The notes beneath the pieces are model-generated. The model saw only the letters and a program-made list of their open reading frames with translations. It did no database searches and was not told the DNA's origin. Below, piece by piece: positions 41,653 to 50,532 of a stretch of 64,000 bases of DNA (position 1 is the first letter of the stretch; each line of letters opens with the position of its first letter). Source of the DNA: Hanstruepera ponticola (GTDB lineage Bacteria; Bacteroidota; Bacteroidia; Flavobacteriales; Flavobacteriaceae); NCBI RefSeq assembly GCF_012931685.1, contig NZ_JABANC010000001.1, positions 806,001 to 870,000 on the forward strand. The letters run 5' to 3'. A program made the translations under genes and the position numbers.

Positions 41653-42654
41653 TTAATCCAACTTATCTGTTAATTTCTTAAACACTTTTTTAGCGTCTTT
41701 GCCTTCATATAAAATACTGTAAACAGCATCTATTATAGGCAGGCGTGTTTTCTTTTTGTTTTTCTCGTTAAGCAAGTGTGCACTTTTTGTAGCGTAGTAA
41801 CCTTCGGCAACCATGTTCATTTCCATCATGGCACTTTTTACGGTATAGCCTTTACCAATCATGTTTCCAAACATACGGTTTCTGGAAAACACCGAGTAAC
41901 CCGTTACCAATAAATCTCCAAGGTAAGCCGAGTTGTTGATGTTGCGTTTCATTTTGTGCATTTTCTTTATAAAACGCTTCATTTCACGAATGGCATTACT
42001 CATTAGCACACTCTGAAAGTTGTCTCCATAGCCTAAACCATGAGCAATTCCTGCCGCAATAGCATAGATGTTTTTTAGCATGACGGCATATTCAGTACCA
42101 ATAATGTCATCGCTTATTTTGGTTTTTATGTAGTCACTAGATAAGGCATCAGCAATGGCTTGTGCTTTTTCGGCATCAGCACAAGAAATGGTTAAATACG
42201 ATAAACGTTCTAAAGCCACCTCTTCAGCATGACAAGGTCCAGCAATTACTGCAATATTTTCGAAAGGAATATTATAAATATCATGAAAGTGCTCACCCAC
42301 TAATAAACCAGACTCAGGAATAATGCCTTTTACTGCCGAAACAATAATTTTATCGCTAATATCTGCTGTAAGCTTTTCTAGCTCTCCATGCATAAAAGCT
42401 GACGGAATAACAAAAATCAGTACATCGGCATAGTTTGCCATTTCGTTGATATTGTTACTTAATTTAAGTTGATTAACCTTAAATTCAACCGAACTCAAAT
42501 AACTTGGGTTATGGTACTCTTTTAAAATGTGCTCTTTGGTATAAACACTTCGCATATACCAACCCACTTCCTCTAAATTTTCCGATAACATTTTTACAAT
42601 AGCTGTTGCCCAACTACCTGCTCCAAACACCGCGTACTTTAAAGGTTTGTCCAT
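41653..42654 (-). CDS. gpsA: Glycerol-3-phosphate dehydrogenase
   Basis: It reduces dihydroxyacetone phosphate to glycerol-3-phosphate for phospholipid synthesis. The N-terminal Rossmann motif is YAVFGAGSWATAI; AVKGIIPESG, AGPCHAEEV, the catalytic-Lys stretch EYAVMLKNIYAIAAG and GLGYGDNFQS follow in family order. ATG 42654 (333 residues) is preferred since the upstream extension (MICKNKLQF) precedes the conserved N-terminus. Confidence 0.93.
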   Translation of the reverse strand: MDKPLKYAVFGAGSWATAIVKMLSENLEEVGWYMRSVYTKEHILKEYHNPSYLSSVEFKVNQLKLSNNINEMANYADVLIFVIPSAFMHGELEKLTADISDKIIVSAVKGIIPESGLLVGEHFHDIYNIPFENIAVIAGPCHAEEVALERLSYLTISCADAEKAQAIADALSSDYIKTKISDDIIGTEYAVMLKNIYAIAAGIAHGLGYGDNFQSVLMSNAIREMKRFIKKMHKMKRNINNSAYLGDLLVTGYSVFSRNRMFGNMIGKGYTVKSAMMEMNMVAEGYYATKSAHLLNEKNKKKTRLPIIDAVYSILYEGKDAKKVFKKLTDKLD

Positions 42655-42787
42655 AAACTGTAATTTGTTTTTACAAATCAAAAGTACATAAAAAAAGCCG
42701 CTTTAAAAACTCTTGTTCAATAGAAGCGTTTTGATTTTGGCACGTGTTTTGAAACTCTTAAAACAATAACTTTAAAATGAAAGCCTT

Positions 42788-43729
42788 ATGAAGACATTAA
42801 AACTACTTTTAGTATTTGCAGTATCGGCAACGCTATTTACGTCTTGTTATACTGAAGAGATAATTGTTGATGGATACAATCCAGAACCAGCACCTTCAAT
42901 TTCATTGAATCAGTTATTGAACTCATATGAGTTGTGGTATGTAGATATAAATGAAACCATAGGTTATGGTGAAACGCCGTTTTTACAAATAGCGTTTACA
43001 GTGTCGTTTAGAAACGGAAACTTATTTGCCAATAACAATTTAGTTGGAATAGGAAGCCAAGGAAATGGATATGGTATTCAGGTAGGAAGTTATGATGCCC
43101 ATAATATGATTCTAGATGTGTATCATGTTATTGATGGTTACCAAACCTTTGATGTGTATCAAATAAACAATAATACCATTGAATTGTATAACCCAAATAA
43201 TGATACATCTTATTTTTTAAGAGGCTATCAACGTGCCAATTTTGATTACGATTTTGTGTTTTATGATAACATTCATTATTTCTTACAAGAATATGAAGCT
43301 TGGGAAAAAACATATACAAGCCCAACAGGTACTATAAACGAATTTGATAATGAAAACTACTTACAGTTTTTAGCTGGCGGGAATGATTCAGAATTTAGAA
43401 GTTCACAAGATACGAATGTTGGAAACCCAAATAATATATATTGGGATTACACAGGAATTTATGGCGTGAGTAATATTCCAGGTAATATGTATTTGAAAAC
43501 CTTGACTTTGGATTATGATTATTTTGGAAATGAACATTTTGAATTAAGTGTTCTTAATGATGCCAGAATAGAACTGTATCACATAGCCTCTGGTACCATT
43601 TATGAATTTACAGGACGCGGCTATATACAATATTTAAGAAATGCCGAGGGTAAGCAATCAAGTAAGGCTAAAAAACGAAATTTTAAGTCAGAACGTAAAG
43701 AAAACCCTCGTGAAAGTAATCGTGTATAA
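42788..43729 (+). CDS. Lipoprotein with two homologous beta-domains
   Basis: A 313-residue lipoprotein: signal TLKLLLVFAVSATLFTSC with lipobox Cys20. Two related domains follow, about 40-150 (LLNSYELWYVDINETIGYGE, ending FLRGYQR) and about 165-285 (FLQEYEAWEKTYTSPTGTIN, ending FTGRGYIQ), each finishing with a length-of-strand and RGY motif. The tail is basic (KKRNFKSERKENP). In databases such proteins sometimes carry a nicotinate-mononucleotide adenylyltransferase name, which nothing in the sequence supports. Function unknown. Confidence 0.82.
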   Translation: MKTLKLLLVFAVSATLFTSCYTEEIIVDGYNPEPAPSISLNQLLNSYELWYVDINETIGYGETPFLQIAFTVSFRNGNLFANNNLVGIGSQGNGYGIQVGSYDAHNMILDVYHVIDGYQTFDVYQINNNTIELYNPNNDTSYFLRGYQRANFDYDFVFYDNIHYFLQEYEAWEKTYTSPTGTINEFDNENYLQFLAGGNDSEFRSSQDTNVGNPNNIYWDYTGIYGVSNIPGNMYLKTLTLDYDYFGNEHFELSVLNDARIELYHIASGTIYEFTGRGYIQYLRNAEGKQSSKAKKRNFKSERKENPRESNRV

Positions 43730-43845
43730 TTTTTTAAAGTAGTATGTGACCTTTTGTAAAGAATGGTGTCAAAATAGATACAAGATTAAATTCAAATAAA
43801 GGTTGAAAACAAACTATTGTTTAGATTAAGATTTTTGGTTGGTAG

Positions 43846-43887
43846 GAACTGTCTGCGAAATTAGTAACAGGCAGTTTCTTTTTTTTT
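43846..43887 (+). terminator. Hairpin terminator upstream of the BON-LysM gene
   Basis: AACTGTCTG (43847-43855) pairs with CAGGCAGTT (43868-43876, one G-U), followed by a T run. It lies about 110 bp beyond the lipoprotein stop, so it likely ends that transcript. Confidence 0.6.
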
Positions 43888-43973
43888 GAGTTAAACTAAT
43901 TAGTTTTTGCAATAGGATTTAAACAAGAATTTTTTGAACTTTACCAATATTAACATAAAACATATAAACAATC

Positions 43974-44474
43974 ATGGGATTATTTTCATTTATTAAAGAT
44001 GCAGGAGCCAAAATTTTTGGAATAGGAAAAACATCGGCTGAAGAAGCTGCCGAAGCAGCAGCAGATGCTGCTGAAGCAAAAAGGAAAAGAGAAGAAGCTG
44101 CAGCAGGCAGGCTTGAAGAAACCATAAGCGATTTACAATTACAAGTTGAAAATTTAGACATTCATATCTCTGGTGATTTAGCAACCGTAAAGGGTATGGC
44201 CTATGACCAAGCTACAAAAGAAAAGGTGGTTTTGGTTGTTGGTAATTCTAATGGCATAGCGACAGTTGATGACCAAATGACGGTTGAACATAAGGAGCCT
44301 GAAGCACAATTTCATACTGTAGTGAGTGGAGATACTTTGGGGAAAATTGCCAAAAATTATTATGGTAATGCTATGAAATACCCAGTAATTTTTGAGGCCA
44401 ATAAACCTATGCTTAAAGATCCAGATTTAATTTATCCAGGTCAGGTTTTGCGAATTCCAGCTTTGGATAAATAA
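43974..44474 (+). CDS. BON and LysM domain protein
   Basis: A 166-residue protein like E. coli Kbp/YgaU: an N-terminal Ala/Glu-rich helix (EEAAEAAADAAEAKRKREEA, about 22-45), a BON domain (about 48-105), and a C-terminal LysM domain (about 113-164, TVVSGDTLGKIAKNYYG). It lacks a signal peptide. LysM domains bind peptidoglycan; Kbp-like proteins bind potassium in enterobacteria. A role here is unproven. A terminator follows. Confidence 0.93.
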   Translation: MGLFSFIKDAGAKIFGIGKTSAEEAAEAAADAAEAKRKREEAAAGRLEETISDLQLQVENLDIHISGDLATVKGMAYDQATKEKVVLVVGNSNGIATVDDQMTVEHKEPEAQFHTVVSGDTLGKIAKNYYGNAMKYPVIFEANKPMLKDPDLIYPGQVLRIPALDK

Positions 44475-44497
44475 TTAATTTACTACCATATTTTAAT

Positions 44498-44526
44498 AAA
44501 GCCAACTTTAATAGTTGGCTTTTTTA
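44498..44526 (+). terminator. Terminator of the BON-LysM gene
   Basis: GCCAACT (44501-44507) pairs with AGTTGGC (44513-44519), with flanking A and T runs. Confidence 0.88.
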
Positions 44527-44725
44527 TTGAAAATAGGTGTTGGATTTATACAAATGAATGCAAAGAATAACTGCGTTTTTGTAACATATTTATTTCATCC
44601 AAGAAAAATTGTGTTTTATCTGGTTTTTATTTTTTAAACGAAAAAAGTCAATGAAACATCGAAAAATTATGGCAAATGAATTGATTACGTGTAGTTTAGA
44701 TTTCACAACCCAAACTACTATAATC

Positions 44726-45304
44726 ATGAAAAAACTTAATTTATTTTTGACTGCACTATTAACAATCCTATTAATTAATTGTACTACTGAAGAAAGTTTA
44801 AACGAAAATTTAGAAACCAATAAAGATCCTAATTTTAGAGTTGAAGAATTTAGCAATCAGTTTAACCGACTGGATTCGGAAGAGCCATGCATCTATTTAT
44901 GGCTTTTAGCAGGACAGCATGACCAAGCTGGAAGCGTGAGTGTTGATATTGAAGGTGAAGATTTAGTAATTACATACACTACGCAAGAAGATTGGGTAAT
45001 CAATGCAACCCATATGAGTATTGGAAATTGTGGTGAGCAAGAAATTCCTACTACTGGTTCAGGAAACCCTAAAATAGGTAAGTTCGAACATGGTACAAGC
45101 CACAGTATCGGAGTGAATGAGGTAGTTTATTATATAAATAGAGAATCATTAAATGATTTATATTGTTTTGCAGCACACGCCGTAGTAACGGGACCTGATG
45201 GTGAAGAAACGGCATGGGCAGAAGGCATTGAATTTGGAGGGAATAGTTGGGCTATGTATGTAGAAGCCACACAATCTGAATGCTACTATATAGATGAAAA
45301 ATAA
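44726..45304 (+). CDS. Hypothetical lipoprotein, 192 residues
   Basis: Signal KLNLFLTALLTILLINC with lipobox Cys, then a region with Glu/Asn and a beta-rich domain (SVSVDIEGEDLVITYTTQED, INATHMSIGNC, VVYYINRESL, EGIEFGGNSWAMYVE). Several cysteines may form disulfides. ATG 44726 is chosen because longer frames put about 39 residues before the signal. I do not recognise a family with a function. It lies between two near-identical terminators. Confidence 0.75.
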   Translation: MKKLNLFLTALLTILLINCTTEESLNENLETNKDPNFRVEEFSNQFNRLDSEEPCIYLWLLAGQHDQAGSVSVDIEGEDLVITYTTQEDWVINATHMSIGNCGEQEIPTTGSGNPKIGKFEHGTSHSIGVNEVVYYINRESLNDLYCFAAHAVVTGPDGEETAWAEGIEFGGNSWAMYVEATQSECYYIDEK

Positions 45305-45316
45305 CAGTTAACTAAA

Positions 45317-45352
45317 TAAAAAAAAGCCAACTTTAACGAGTTGGCTTTTTTT
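45317..45352. terminator. Bidirectional terminator between the lipoprotein gene and nadD
   Basis: GCCAACT (45326-45332) pairs with AGTTGGC (45339-45345), with A and T runs on either side; it serves both converging transcripts. The stem sequence is the same as at 44498-44526. Confidence 0.85.
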
Positions 45353-45935
45353 ATTTGTAAAAATTCATCTCATCCACATATTCCCAAACATGTTCTGGAA
45401 GCATGGGTCTAATATTTTGACCAGCTTTTATAGCTTTTCTAATAAATGTAGACGATAATTGAATAATTGGTGCCTGTACGTGATGTATTCTTTCATGTTG
45501 ATCAAATTGTGTTTCAATTTTTCCATCTGAAATTCTCGGATAGACATATATATCATGATTATCAAGAATGAGTTGATAGTTTTTCCACTTATGAAAACTC
45601 TTTAAATTATCCTCTCCCATAATTAGTGAAAAAGTTTTATCAAGATATTTTTCTTGCAGATAAGCCAATGTATTTATAGTGTAATTAGGTTGCGGTAGAT
45701 TAAATTCAATATCACTTGGATATAGATTGGTATAATCTTTTGTAGCACGATAAACCATTTCTAAACGCTGGTAATTATCCAGGAGGGATTGCTTTTTTTT
45801 AAAAGGACTTTGTGGCGTGACAACCAACCATATCTGGTCTAAATCACTATTTTCAGCCAGATGGTTTGCAATAATTAAATGACCAACATGAATAGGATTA
45901 AATGTTCCAAAGTATAAACCAACCTTCATAAACAC
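45351..45935 (-). CDS. nadD: Nicotinate-nucleotide adenylyltransferase
   Basis: It makes deamido-NAD from NaMN and ATP in NAD synthesis. The nucleotidyl-transferase motif GTFNPIHVGHLIIA is near the N-terminus and ISSTFIR-like LSSTFIRKAIKAG at the C-terminus, as in the family. The 194 residues fit. Its ATG at 45935 overlaps the gmk stop; the in-frame ATG at 45929 (MKVGLYF) is the more canonical start. It is the last gene of a yicC-gmk-nadD run. Confidence 0.96.
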   Translation of the reverse strand: MFMKVGLYFGTFNPIHVGHLIIANHLAENSDLDQIWLVVTPQSPFKKKQSLLDNYQRLEMVYRATKDYTNLYPSDIEFNLPQPNYTINTLAYLQEKYLDKTFSLIMGEDNLKSFHKWKNYQLILDNHDIYVYPRISDGKIETQFDQHERIHHVQAPIIQLSSTFIRKAIKAGQNIRPMLPEHVWEYVDEMNFYK

Positions 45936-46507
45936 TAACTATTTATAAATTCAGATACAAGCGTTTCGGCTTCTTTGAGTGCTTTTTCTAAATTATCATT
46001 TTCAATAACAACGTCAAATAAAGGAGCTGTTGCCAATTCAGCAGAGGCTTTTGCAATACGCATGTTTATTTTGTCCTCGCTTTCGGTTTTACGCTTTTTA
46101 AGCCTGATTTTTAATTCATCAATACTAGGAGGCTTTACAAAAACAGCCAAAGTTTGTTCCGGGAATTTGCGCTTTATACGTAATCCGCCAGACACGTCAA
46201 TATCAAAAATCACGTGTTTACCAAGAGACCAAATGCGCTCAACTTCAGTTTTTAAAGTACCGTAAAAATTATCACGATACACTTCTTCCCACTCTAAAAA
46301 CTCATCGTTTTTTATTTTATTTTTAAATTCTTTAGCTGATAAAAAATAGTAGTCTTTAGCATGAATTTCTTCACCACGTTTTTCACGGGATGTGGCTGAA
46401 ATTGAAAATTCCAGATTTAAGGCATCAATTTCCAATAAATGCCTAACTATGGTTGTTTTTCCAGATCCTGAAGGTGCCGAGAATACGATGAGTTTTCCTT
46501 TATTCAT
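45935..46507 (-). CDS. gmk: Guanylate kinase
   Basis: It phosphorylates GMP to GDP. P-loop APSGSGKTTIVRHLL lies near the N-terminus; the GMP-binding region (EFSISATSREKRGEE, then KDYYFLS) follows. Its 190 residues fit the family. It overlaps nadD by one base and starts 2 bp after the YicC gene stop, so the three are an operon. Confidence 0.97.
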   Translation of the reverse strand: MNKGKLIVFSAPSGSGKTTIVRHLLEIDALNLEFSISATSREKRGEEIHAKDYYFLSAKEFKNKIKNDEFLEWEEVYRDNFYGTLKTEVERIWSLGKHVIFDIDVSGGLRIKRKFPEQTLAVFVKPPSIDELKIRLKKRKTESEDKINMRIAKASAELATAPLFDVVIENDNLEKALKEAETLVSEFINS

Positions 46508-46509
46508 AC

Positions 46510-47367
46510 TTACAAAACATTCAATAACTGTTCCTTAATTTTTTCAAGCTCATCTTTCATTTGAACAACTAATTTTTGCATAGGTGCATAGTTGCTTTTA
46601 GATCCAATAGTATTTATTTCCCTACCAATTTCTTGGCCTATAAAACCTAGTTTTTTACCATTAGAATCCGCAGAATCCAAGGATTTTATAAAGTACTCTA
46701 AATGATTTTTAAGGCGGACTTTTTCTTCAGTAATATCAAATTTTTCAATGTAAAACACTAATTCTTGTTCAAAGCGGTTTTCATCAACTTTTTCTTTAAG
46801 CTCTTCAACACCTTTCCTTAAGCGCTCACGTACACCTTCAATACGCTCAGGATCCATAGCGATAACTTGCTCTAATAAATGATCAATATTTTGAATACGA
46901 TTTCGAAAATCATTTTCAAGCACTTTACCTTCATCCAAGCGGTATTTTTCAATACGTTGTAATGCGGCTTCAATTTCATTCAAGATAGCTTTCCATTCAT
47001 CATCATCAATATCATCGCGCTCTGTATTAAGTGCATCGGGAAATCTAACAGCCATTTTTAAGAGCTCGATGTTATCACCATCAACAACCTCCTTCAATTG
47101 CTTCATGTATTGATTAACAACAGGTTTGTTAAGCTGTGTTGTGGTTTCTTCGCCTGTCATTTCAACATAAATTGAGAAATCGATTTTTCCACGTTCTAAT
47201 TGATTGCCAATTAATTTGCGCAGACTTAATTCCTTTTCTCTGTAAATTGAAGGCATTCTAGCATTCAAGTCAAGATTTTTGCTATTCAGTGATTTTATCT
47301 CAATAGTTATTTTTTTGGTTGGCAACTGTAAAACAGATTTGCCATATCCTGTCATTGAATGTATCAT
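46510..47367 (-). CDS. YicC/YloC family endoribonuclease
   Basis: A 285-residue YicC-type protein: N-terminus MIHSMTGYGKSVLQLPTK and SLNSKNLDLNARMP are family signatures; the C-terminus has the conserved QEIGREINTIGSKSNY block. YicC proteins of other bacteria have endoribonuclease activity. It is the first gene of the yicC-gmk-nadD operon, an arrangement seen in many bacteria for yicC and gmk. Confidence 0.93.
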   Translation of the reverse strand: MIHSMTGYGKSVLQLPTKKITIEIKSLNSKNLDLNARMPSIYREKELSLRKLIGNQLERGKIDFSIYVEMTGEETTTQLNKPVVNQYMKQLKEVVDGDNIELLKMAVRFPDALNTERDDIDDDEWKAILNEIEAALQRIEKYRLDEGKVLENDFRNRIQNIDHLLEQVIAMDPERIEGVRERLRKGVEELKEKVDENRFEQELVFYIEKFDITEEKVRLKNHLEYFIKSLDSADSNGKKLGFIGQEIGREINTIGSKSNYAPMQKLVVQMKDELEKIKEQLLNVL

Positions 47368-47453
47368 AAGCTTGTTTAAAGTGATACAAAGGTAACCAAA
47401 ACTGTAGGTTTTGAAAACAGAAAACGGTTTAATACGTTCCTAGTTATAAATTG

Positions 47454-47461
47454 TATTTTTG
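47454..47461 (+). promoter_or_regulatory. -7 box of the thioesterase gene
   Basis: TATTTTTG, perfect -7 consensus, 20 bases before the ATG; no clear -33. Confidence 0.5.
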
Positions 47462-47481
47462 TTCTTTTATAATTACTGGAT

Positions 47482-47961
47482 ATGTTTACTAAACAATTTG
47501 AAATACGCTGGAATGATTTAGATGCCAATATGCATTTGGCAAATGCGTCTTATATGAATTTTATGAGTCATACTCGAATGGCTTTTTTTGAAGAATTTGG
47601 ATTTTCACTTCACGAAATAGCTAAACATGAACTAGCACCTATTGTGTTTTATGAACACATTTATTACTTTAAGGAGGCACATATTGGAGACCCAATAACT
47701 GTTGGATTGGAAGTTACAGGTTTGAGTGGTGATGGCATGTTTTTTAGTATAGAACATAATTTTTATGACGAAAGAGCTAAGAATATAGCACATTGCGAGA
47801 TGCTTGGCGCCTGGATGAATTTTAAAACCAGGAAGTTAACCCATTTAAATGATGAGTTGATGGCTTGTGCAAGCCGTTTCCCAAAATCTAAAGATTTTAA
47901 AATACTCACAAAAGCAGATACACGCAAGTACCAAAAACGGCCAATAGATTTAAACCTTTAA
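47482..47961 (+). CDS. Acyl-CoA thioesterase, hot-dog fold
   Basis: A 159-residue 4HBT-type thioesterase. The active-site region IRWNDLDANMHLANASYMNF carries the Asp-x-Asn-x-H-like pattern of the YbgC/FadM group; the hot-dog helix and strands follow (HIGDPITVGLEVTGLSGDGM). It hydrolyses acyl-CoA; chain preference is unknown. Its end overlaps the convergent EamA gene by 12 bases. Confidence 0.9.
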   Translation: MFTKQFEIRWNDLDANMHLANASYMNFMSHTRMAFFEEFGFSLHEIAKHELAPIVFYEHIYYFKEAHIGDPITVGLEVTGLSGDGMFFSIEHNFYDERAKNIAHCEMLGAWMNFKTRKLTHLNDELMACASRFPKSKDFKILTKADTRKYQKRPIDLNL

Positions 47962-48846
47962 TTTGGGTTTTTTAGTTACCAAATAAACTCCAGTAAAGAT
48001 TAGAGATGCTGCTATCAATTTAATGGAATTAATGGTGTCACTTCCCATAATGATAGCAAAAACACCAGCAATTACAGGTTGAATATATAAGAACGTGCTT
48101 ACGGTTGAGGCTTTTAGTTGCCTTAAGGCTAGTGGATTTAATAAGTATGTGGCAAAGGTTGCACCTAAAATCACAAACACAACTGAAAATATAATATAAG
48201 GTGGAAAATTAGTCCAGACTACTTCTGAAAGTTCGCCATATCCAAACGGAATAACCATAATTAAACCAAATAAAAACAACCAACGAATAAATGTAAACGG
48301 ATGGTATTTATCAGTTATTTTTTTGATGAGAATCAAATAAATACTGTATGAAACGGCGTTTATAAAAACCAAGGTATTTCCCAATAAAATATTATCTCCT
48401 ATTTGAGTAGATTTTCCGTAAATACTTAAAATAATAGCACCTGCAAATCCTAATAGAATTCCAGTAAATTTTAAATTAGTAATACGTTCTTTTAAAAATA
48501 TAGCAGATAACACCAAAACAACAATTGGCACCACAGTCATAATAACTGATGCATGAATGGGTGTTGTAAACTCAAGGCCTTTAAAAAAAGTAAGCATGTT
48601 TAAGGCGATGCCAAAAATTGAGGCTATAAAGAATTTGAAATAATCCTTCCTGTCAACTTTTTCCATAGGTGTAAACAAGCTCAATAGCCAAAATAAAGCT
48701 GTTGCACCAATTATTCGGAGTAATATAAAACCATAAGGCTTAATATGTCCATCATCAATAACATCGTTGGCAAAAGTAAAAGTGAGTCCGTAAATAACCT
48801 GAACCATAAAGGCAGCAAAAAGTGCGAAAATTCGGTTATTTCCCAC
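47950..48846 (-). CDS. EamA/DMT-family transporter
   Basis: A 298-residue integral membrane protein with about ten helices in two EamA halves (FAAFMVQVIYGLTFTFANDV; VFINAVSYSIYLILIKKITD; PVIAGVFAIIMGS). Drug/metabolite transporters export small metabolites; no substrate can be given. Its start overlaps the end of the ArsC-like gene by 11 bases, so they share a transcript. Confidence 0.92.
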   Translation of the reverse strand: MGNNRIFALFAAFMVQVIYGLTFTFANDVIDDGHIKPYGFILLRIIGATALFWLLSLFTPMEKVDRKDYFKFFIASIFGIALNMLTFFKGLEFTTPIHASVIMTVVPIVVLVLSAIFLKERITNLKFTGILLGFAGAIILSIYGKSTQIGDNILLGNTLVFINAVSYSIYLILIKKITDKYHPFTFIRWLFLFGLIMVIPFGYGELSEVVWTNFPPYIIFSVVFVILGATFATYLLNPLALRQLKASTVSTFLYIQPVIAGVFAIIMGSDTINSIKLIAASLIFTGVYLVTKKPKLKV

Positions 48847-49192
48847 TTAAAGTATTTTTAACCTGTTCAACTGTTTTTCTAGAATTACCAATAAAAATAA
48901 GATCATCAATAATGATAACTGGACGACTTAAAAATGTATAATGCTCAAGAATATAATGTTTAAAGTCAGCTTCTGATAGTGCGGTATTTTTTAAATCCAT
49001 TTCCTTATAAAGTTTGGCACGCTTACTAAAAAGGGATTCGTAGCTTCCTGAAAGTTTTTGCATTTGTTCCAATTGCTTTACAGTTATGGGTTCAGTTTTT
49101 ATGTCCTGAAGCTCGAAATCAGAGGATAAGTCAAGTTCTTTTAAAATACGGATACAAGTATTACAAGTTTTGAGATAATATACTTTTTTCAT
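48836..49192 (-). CDS. ArsC/Spx-like thioredoxin-fold protein
   Basis: A 118-residue ArsC-family protein. N-terminus KKVYYLKTCNTCIRILKEL has a CNTC redox motif; downstream are SRPVIIIDDLIFIG and a final KTVEQVKNTL helix. Related proteins include arsenate reductases and Spx regulators, and which applies here cannot be told. ATG 49192 (MKKVYY) is preferred over 49201. It is upstream of the EamA gene in the same operon. Confidence 0.85.
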   Translation of the reverse strand: MKKVYYLKTCNTCIRILKELDLSSDFELQDIKTEPITVKQLEQMQKLSGSYESLFSKRAKLYKEMDLKNTALSEADFKHYILEHYTFLSRPVIIIDDLIFIGNSRKTVEQVKNTLSGK

Positions 49193-49263
49193 GCTAAACA
49201 AATATGATGCAAAGTAAATTCATTTTAGTAGAATTTGGTTAATTTTAGTCAAAAATTAAAATT

Positions 49264-49719
49264 ATGGATTGGGCTTTTGATATTTCAATTAAGAACAGAA
49301 AACTTTTAGAATCATTTTTAGAAAACTATTCGCTTGAGCAATTAAATAAAATCCCTAAAGGCTTTAGCAATAATATTATTTGGAACATTGCACATACCAT
49401 AGTCACACAACAACTACTGGTTTATAGATTATCTGGGTTACCTTGTATGATTTCTGACGACTTGATTGAACGATTTAAAAAAGGAACTAAACCAGAGTCT
49501 GACTTGTCGCAGGCTGAAGTTGATGCCATACATAACTTGTTGTTTTCAACCATTGAAAAAACAAAAGAAGACTATAAAAATAAGTCATTTCAACAATTTA
49601 ATGAATACACAGTTACTACAAAAAGCAGGCTAACAAATGTCGAAGAGGCTATTGATTTTAATTGTTACCATGAAGGCATACATTTGGGTGTTATTTTAGC
49701 CATCAGGAAATTTATTTAA
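49264..49719 (+). CDS. DinB superfamily protein
   Basis: A 151-residue four-helix-bundle protein of the DinB/DUF664 type. Putative metal ligands are His in IIWNIAHTIVTQ and His in FNCYHEGIHLGVILA. Such proteins are often metal-dependent, with unknown or thiol-linked activity. Despite the name it is unrelated to DNA polymerase IV. It stops one base before the convergent DUF3298 gene. Confidence 0.85.
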   Translation: MDWAFDISIKNRKLLESFLENYSLEQLNKIPKGFSNNIIWNIAHTIVTQQLLVYRLSGLPCMISDDLIERFKKGTKPESDLSQAEVDAIHNLLFSTIEKTKEDYKNKSFQQFNEYTVTTKSRLTNVEEAIDFNCYHEGIHLGVILAIRKFI

Positions 49720-50442
49720 TTATTTGTAATTTAAAAGGGCGTTTACTTCACTAAATGGAATATGTATTTCAGTAATACCTGAAGAATAAGGCGCAATTTC
49801 ATAGGTGTTGTAGAGCAATATTAAGCCTTCGTCATTTAAACCTATATTGGCAGGTAGAGTAAAATTATCTGGCTCAAAATAATCTTCTTTTTTATCAGAA
49901 ATTTCCATGAAAAAGTGGTCTTTTGCCAAATTTTCGAAAGCAGTAAAATCTGAAAATAAATCGTTGTTTGAAATTGAATTTCCAGTTTGAGTATCAAAAT
50001 TCAAAAAAGTAACAATAACATTGCCATGTGCGCCTCCCGTATTTTGGTAGTTAGTAATTGCCAATGAAATAATGGCATCAGATTGATAGGTGACCTCACC
50101 ATCTATTTGTGCTTCCCAAACCATAGGGCTTTCTGGAAAATCTGCTTTAAAGTTTTTATACTCTCTATTAAACCGACTAACACTTTCTTTAACTGATGAT
50201 GAAGTTGCGGTTTCTGAATCCCCAATTGATAAAGATGTTATAAGTACTTCGTCTATTTTTGTGTTTATTTTTTCAGAAACATTATCATTTCCAATCGCTT
50301 TAGGAACATAGATTTCTACAAGACTATTATCATCAGTTGTAATATTTACCTCTTTAAAAGTAATATTGGTTTTATCTTCAGCACAAGATAAAGTCAGCAG
50401 CATTGAGACTATTATAATCAGAATGTAATAATAATTTCGCAT
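49720..50442 (-). CDS. DUF3298/DUF4163 lipoprotein (RsiV-like fold)
   Basis: A 240-residue lipoprotein: signal YILIIIVSMLLTLSC with lipobox Cys20. The central part (VEIYVPKAIGNDN, FNREYKNFKADFP, GGAHGNVIVTFLNFDTQTG) matches PdaC/RsiV-type DUF4163-DUF3298 modules; the end is a DUF3298 core (LLYNTYEIAPYSSGITEIHI). In other bacteria this fold occurs in peptidoglycan deacetylase and anti-sigma proteins. Here no catalytic domain is fused. It is a single gene. Confidence 0.85.
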   Translation of the reverse strand: MRNYYYILIIIVSMLLTLSCAEDKTNITFKEVNITTDDNSLVEIYVPKAIGNDNVSEKINTKIDEVLITSLSIGDSETATSSSVKESVSRFNREYKNFKADFPESPMVWEAQIDGEVTYQSDAIISLAITNYQNTGGAHGNVIVTFLNFDTQTGNSISNNDLFSDFTAFENLAKDHFFMEISDKKEDYFEPDNFTLPANIGLNDEGLILLYNTYEIAPYSSGITEIHIPFSEVNALLNYK

Positions 50443-50506
50443 AATATATTTCTTGTTAATATTATACTAAAGGTAATTATTGCATTTAAATACACCAATT
50501 AAAATA

Positions 50507-50514
50507 TAACTTTG
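50507..50514 (+). promoter_or_regulatory. -7 box of the metB-type gene
   Basis: TAACTTTG, perfect consensus, 18 bases before the ATG; a TTG is 24 bp upstream. Confidence 0.5.
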
Positions 50515-50532
50515 TGAAAACAATAGTTATTT

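Noticed and set aside
42788-43729. Nicotinate mononucleotide adenylyltransferase
   Set aside because: There is no nucleotidyltransferase motif; the protein is a lipoprotein. The real nadD is at 45351-45935.
49264-49719. DNA polymerase IV (dinB)
   Set aside because: The DinB superfamily name refers to a metal-binding four-helix bundle; the polymerase is at 10313-11419.
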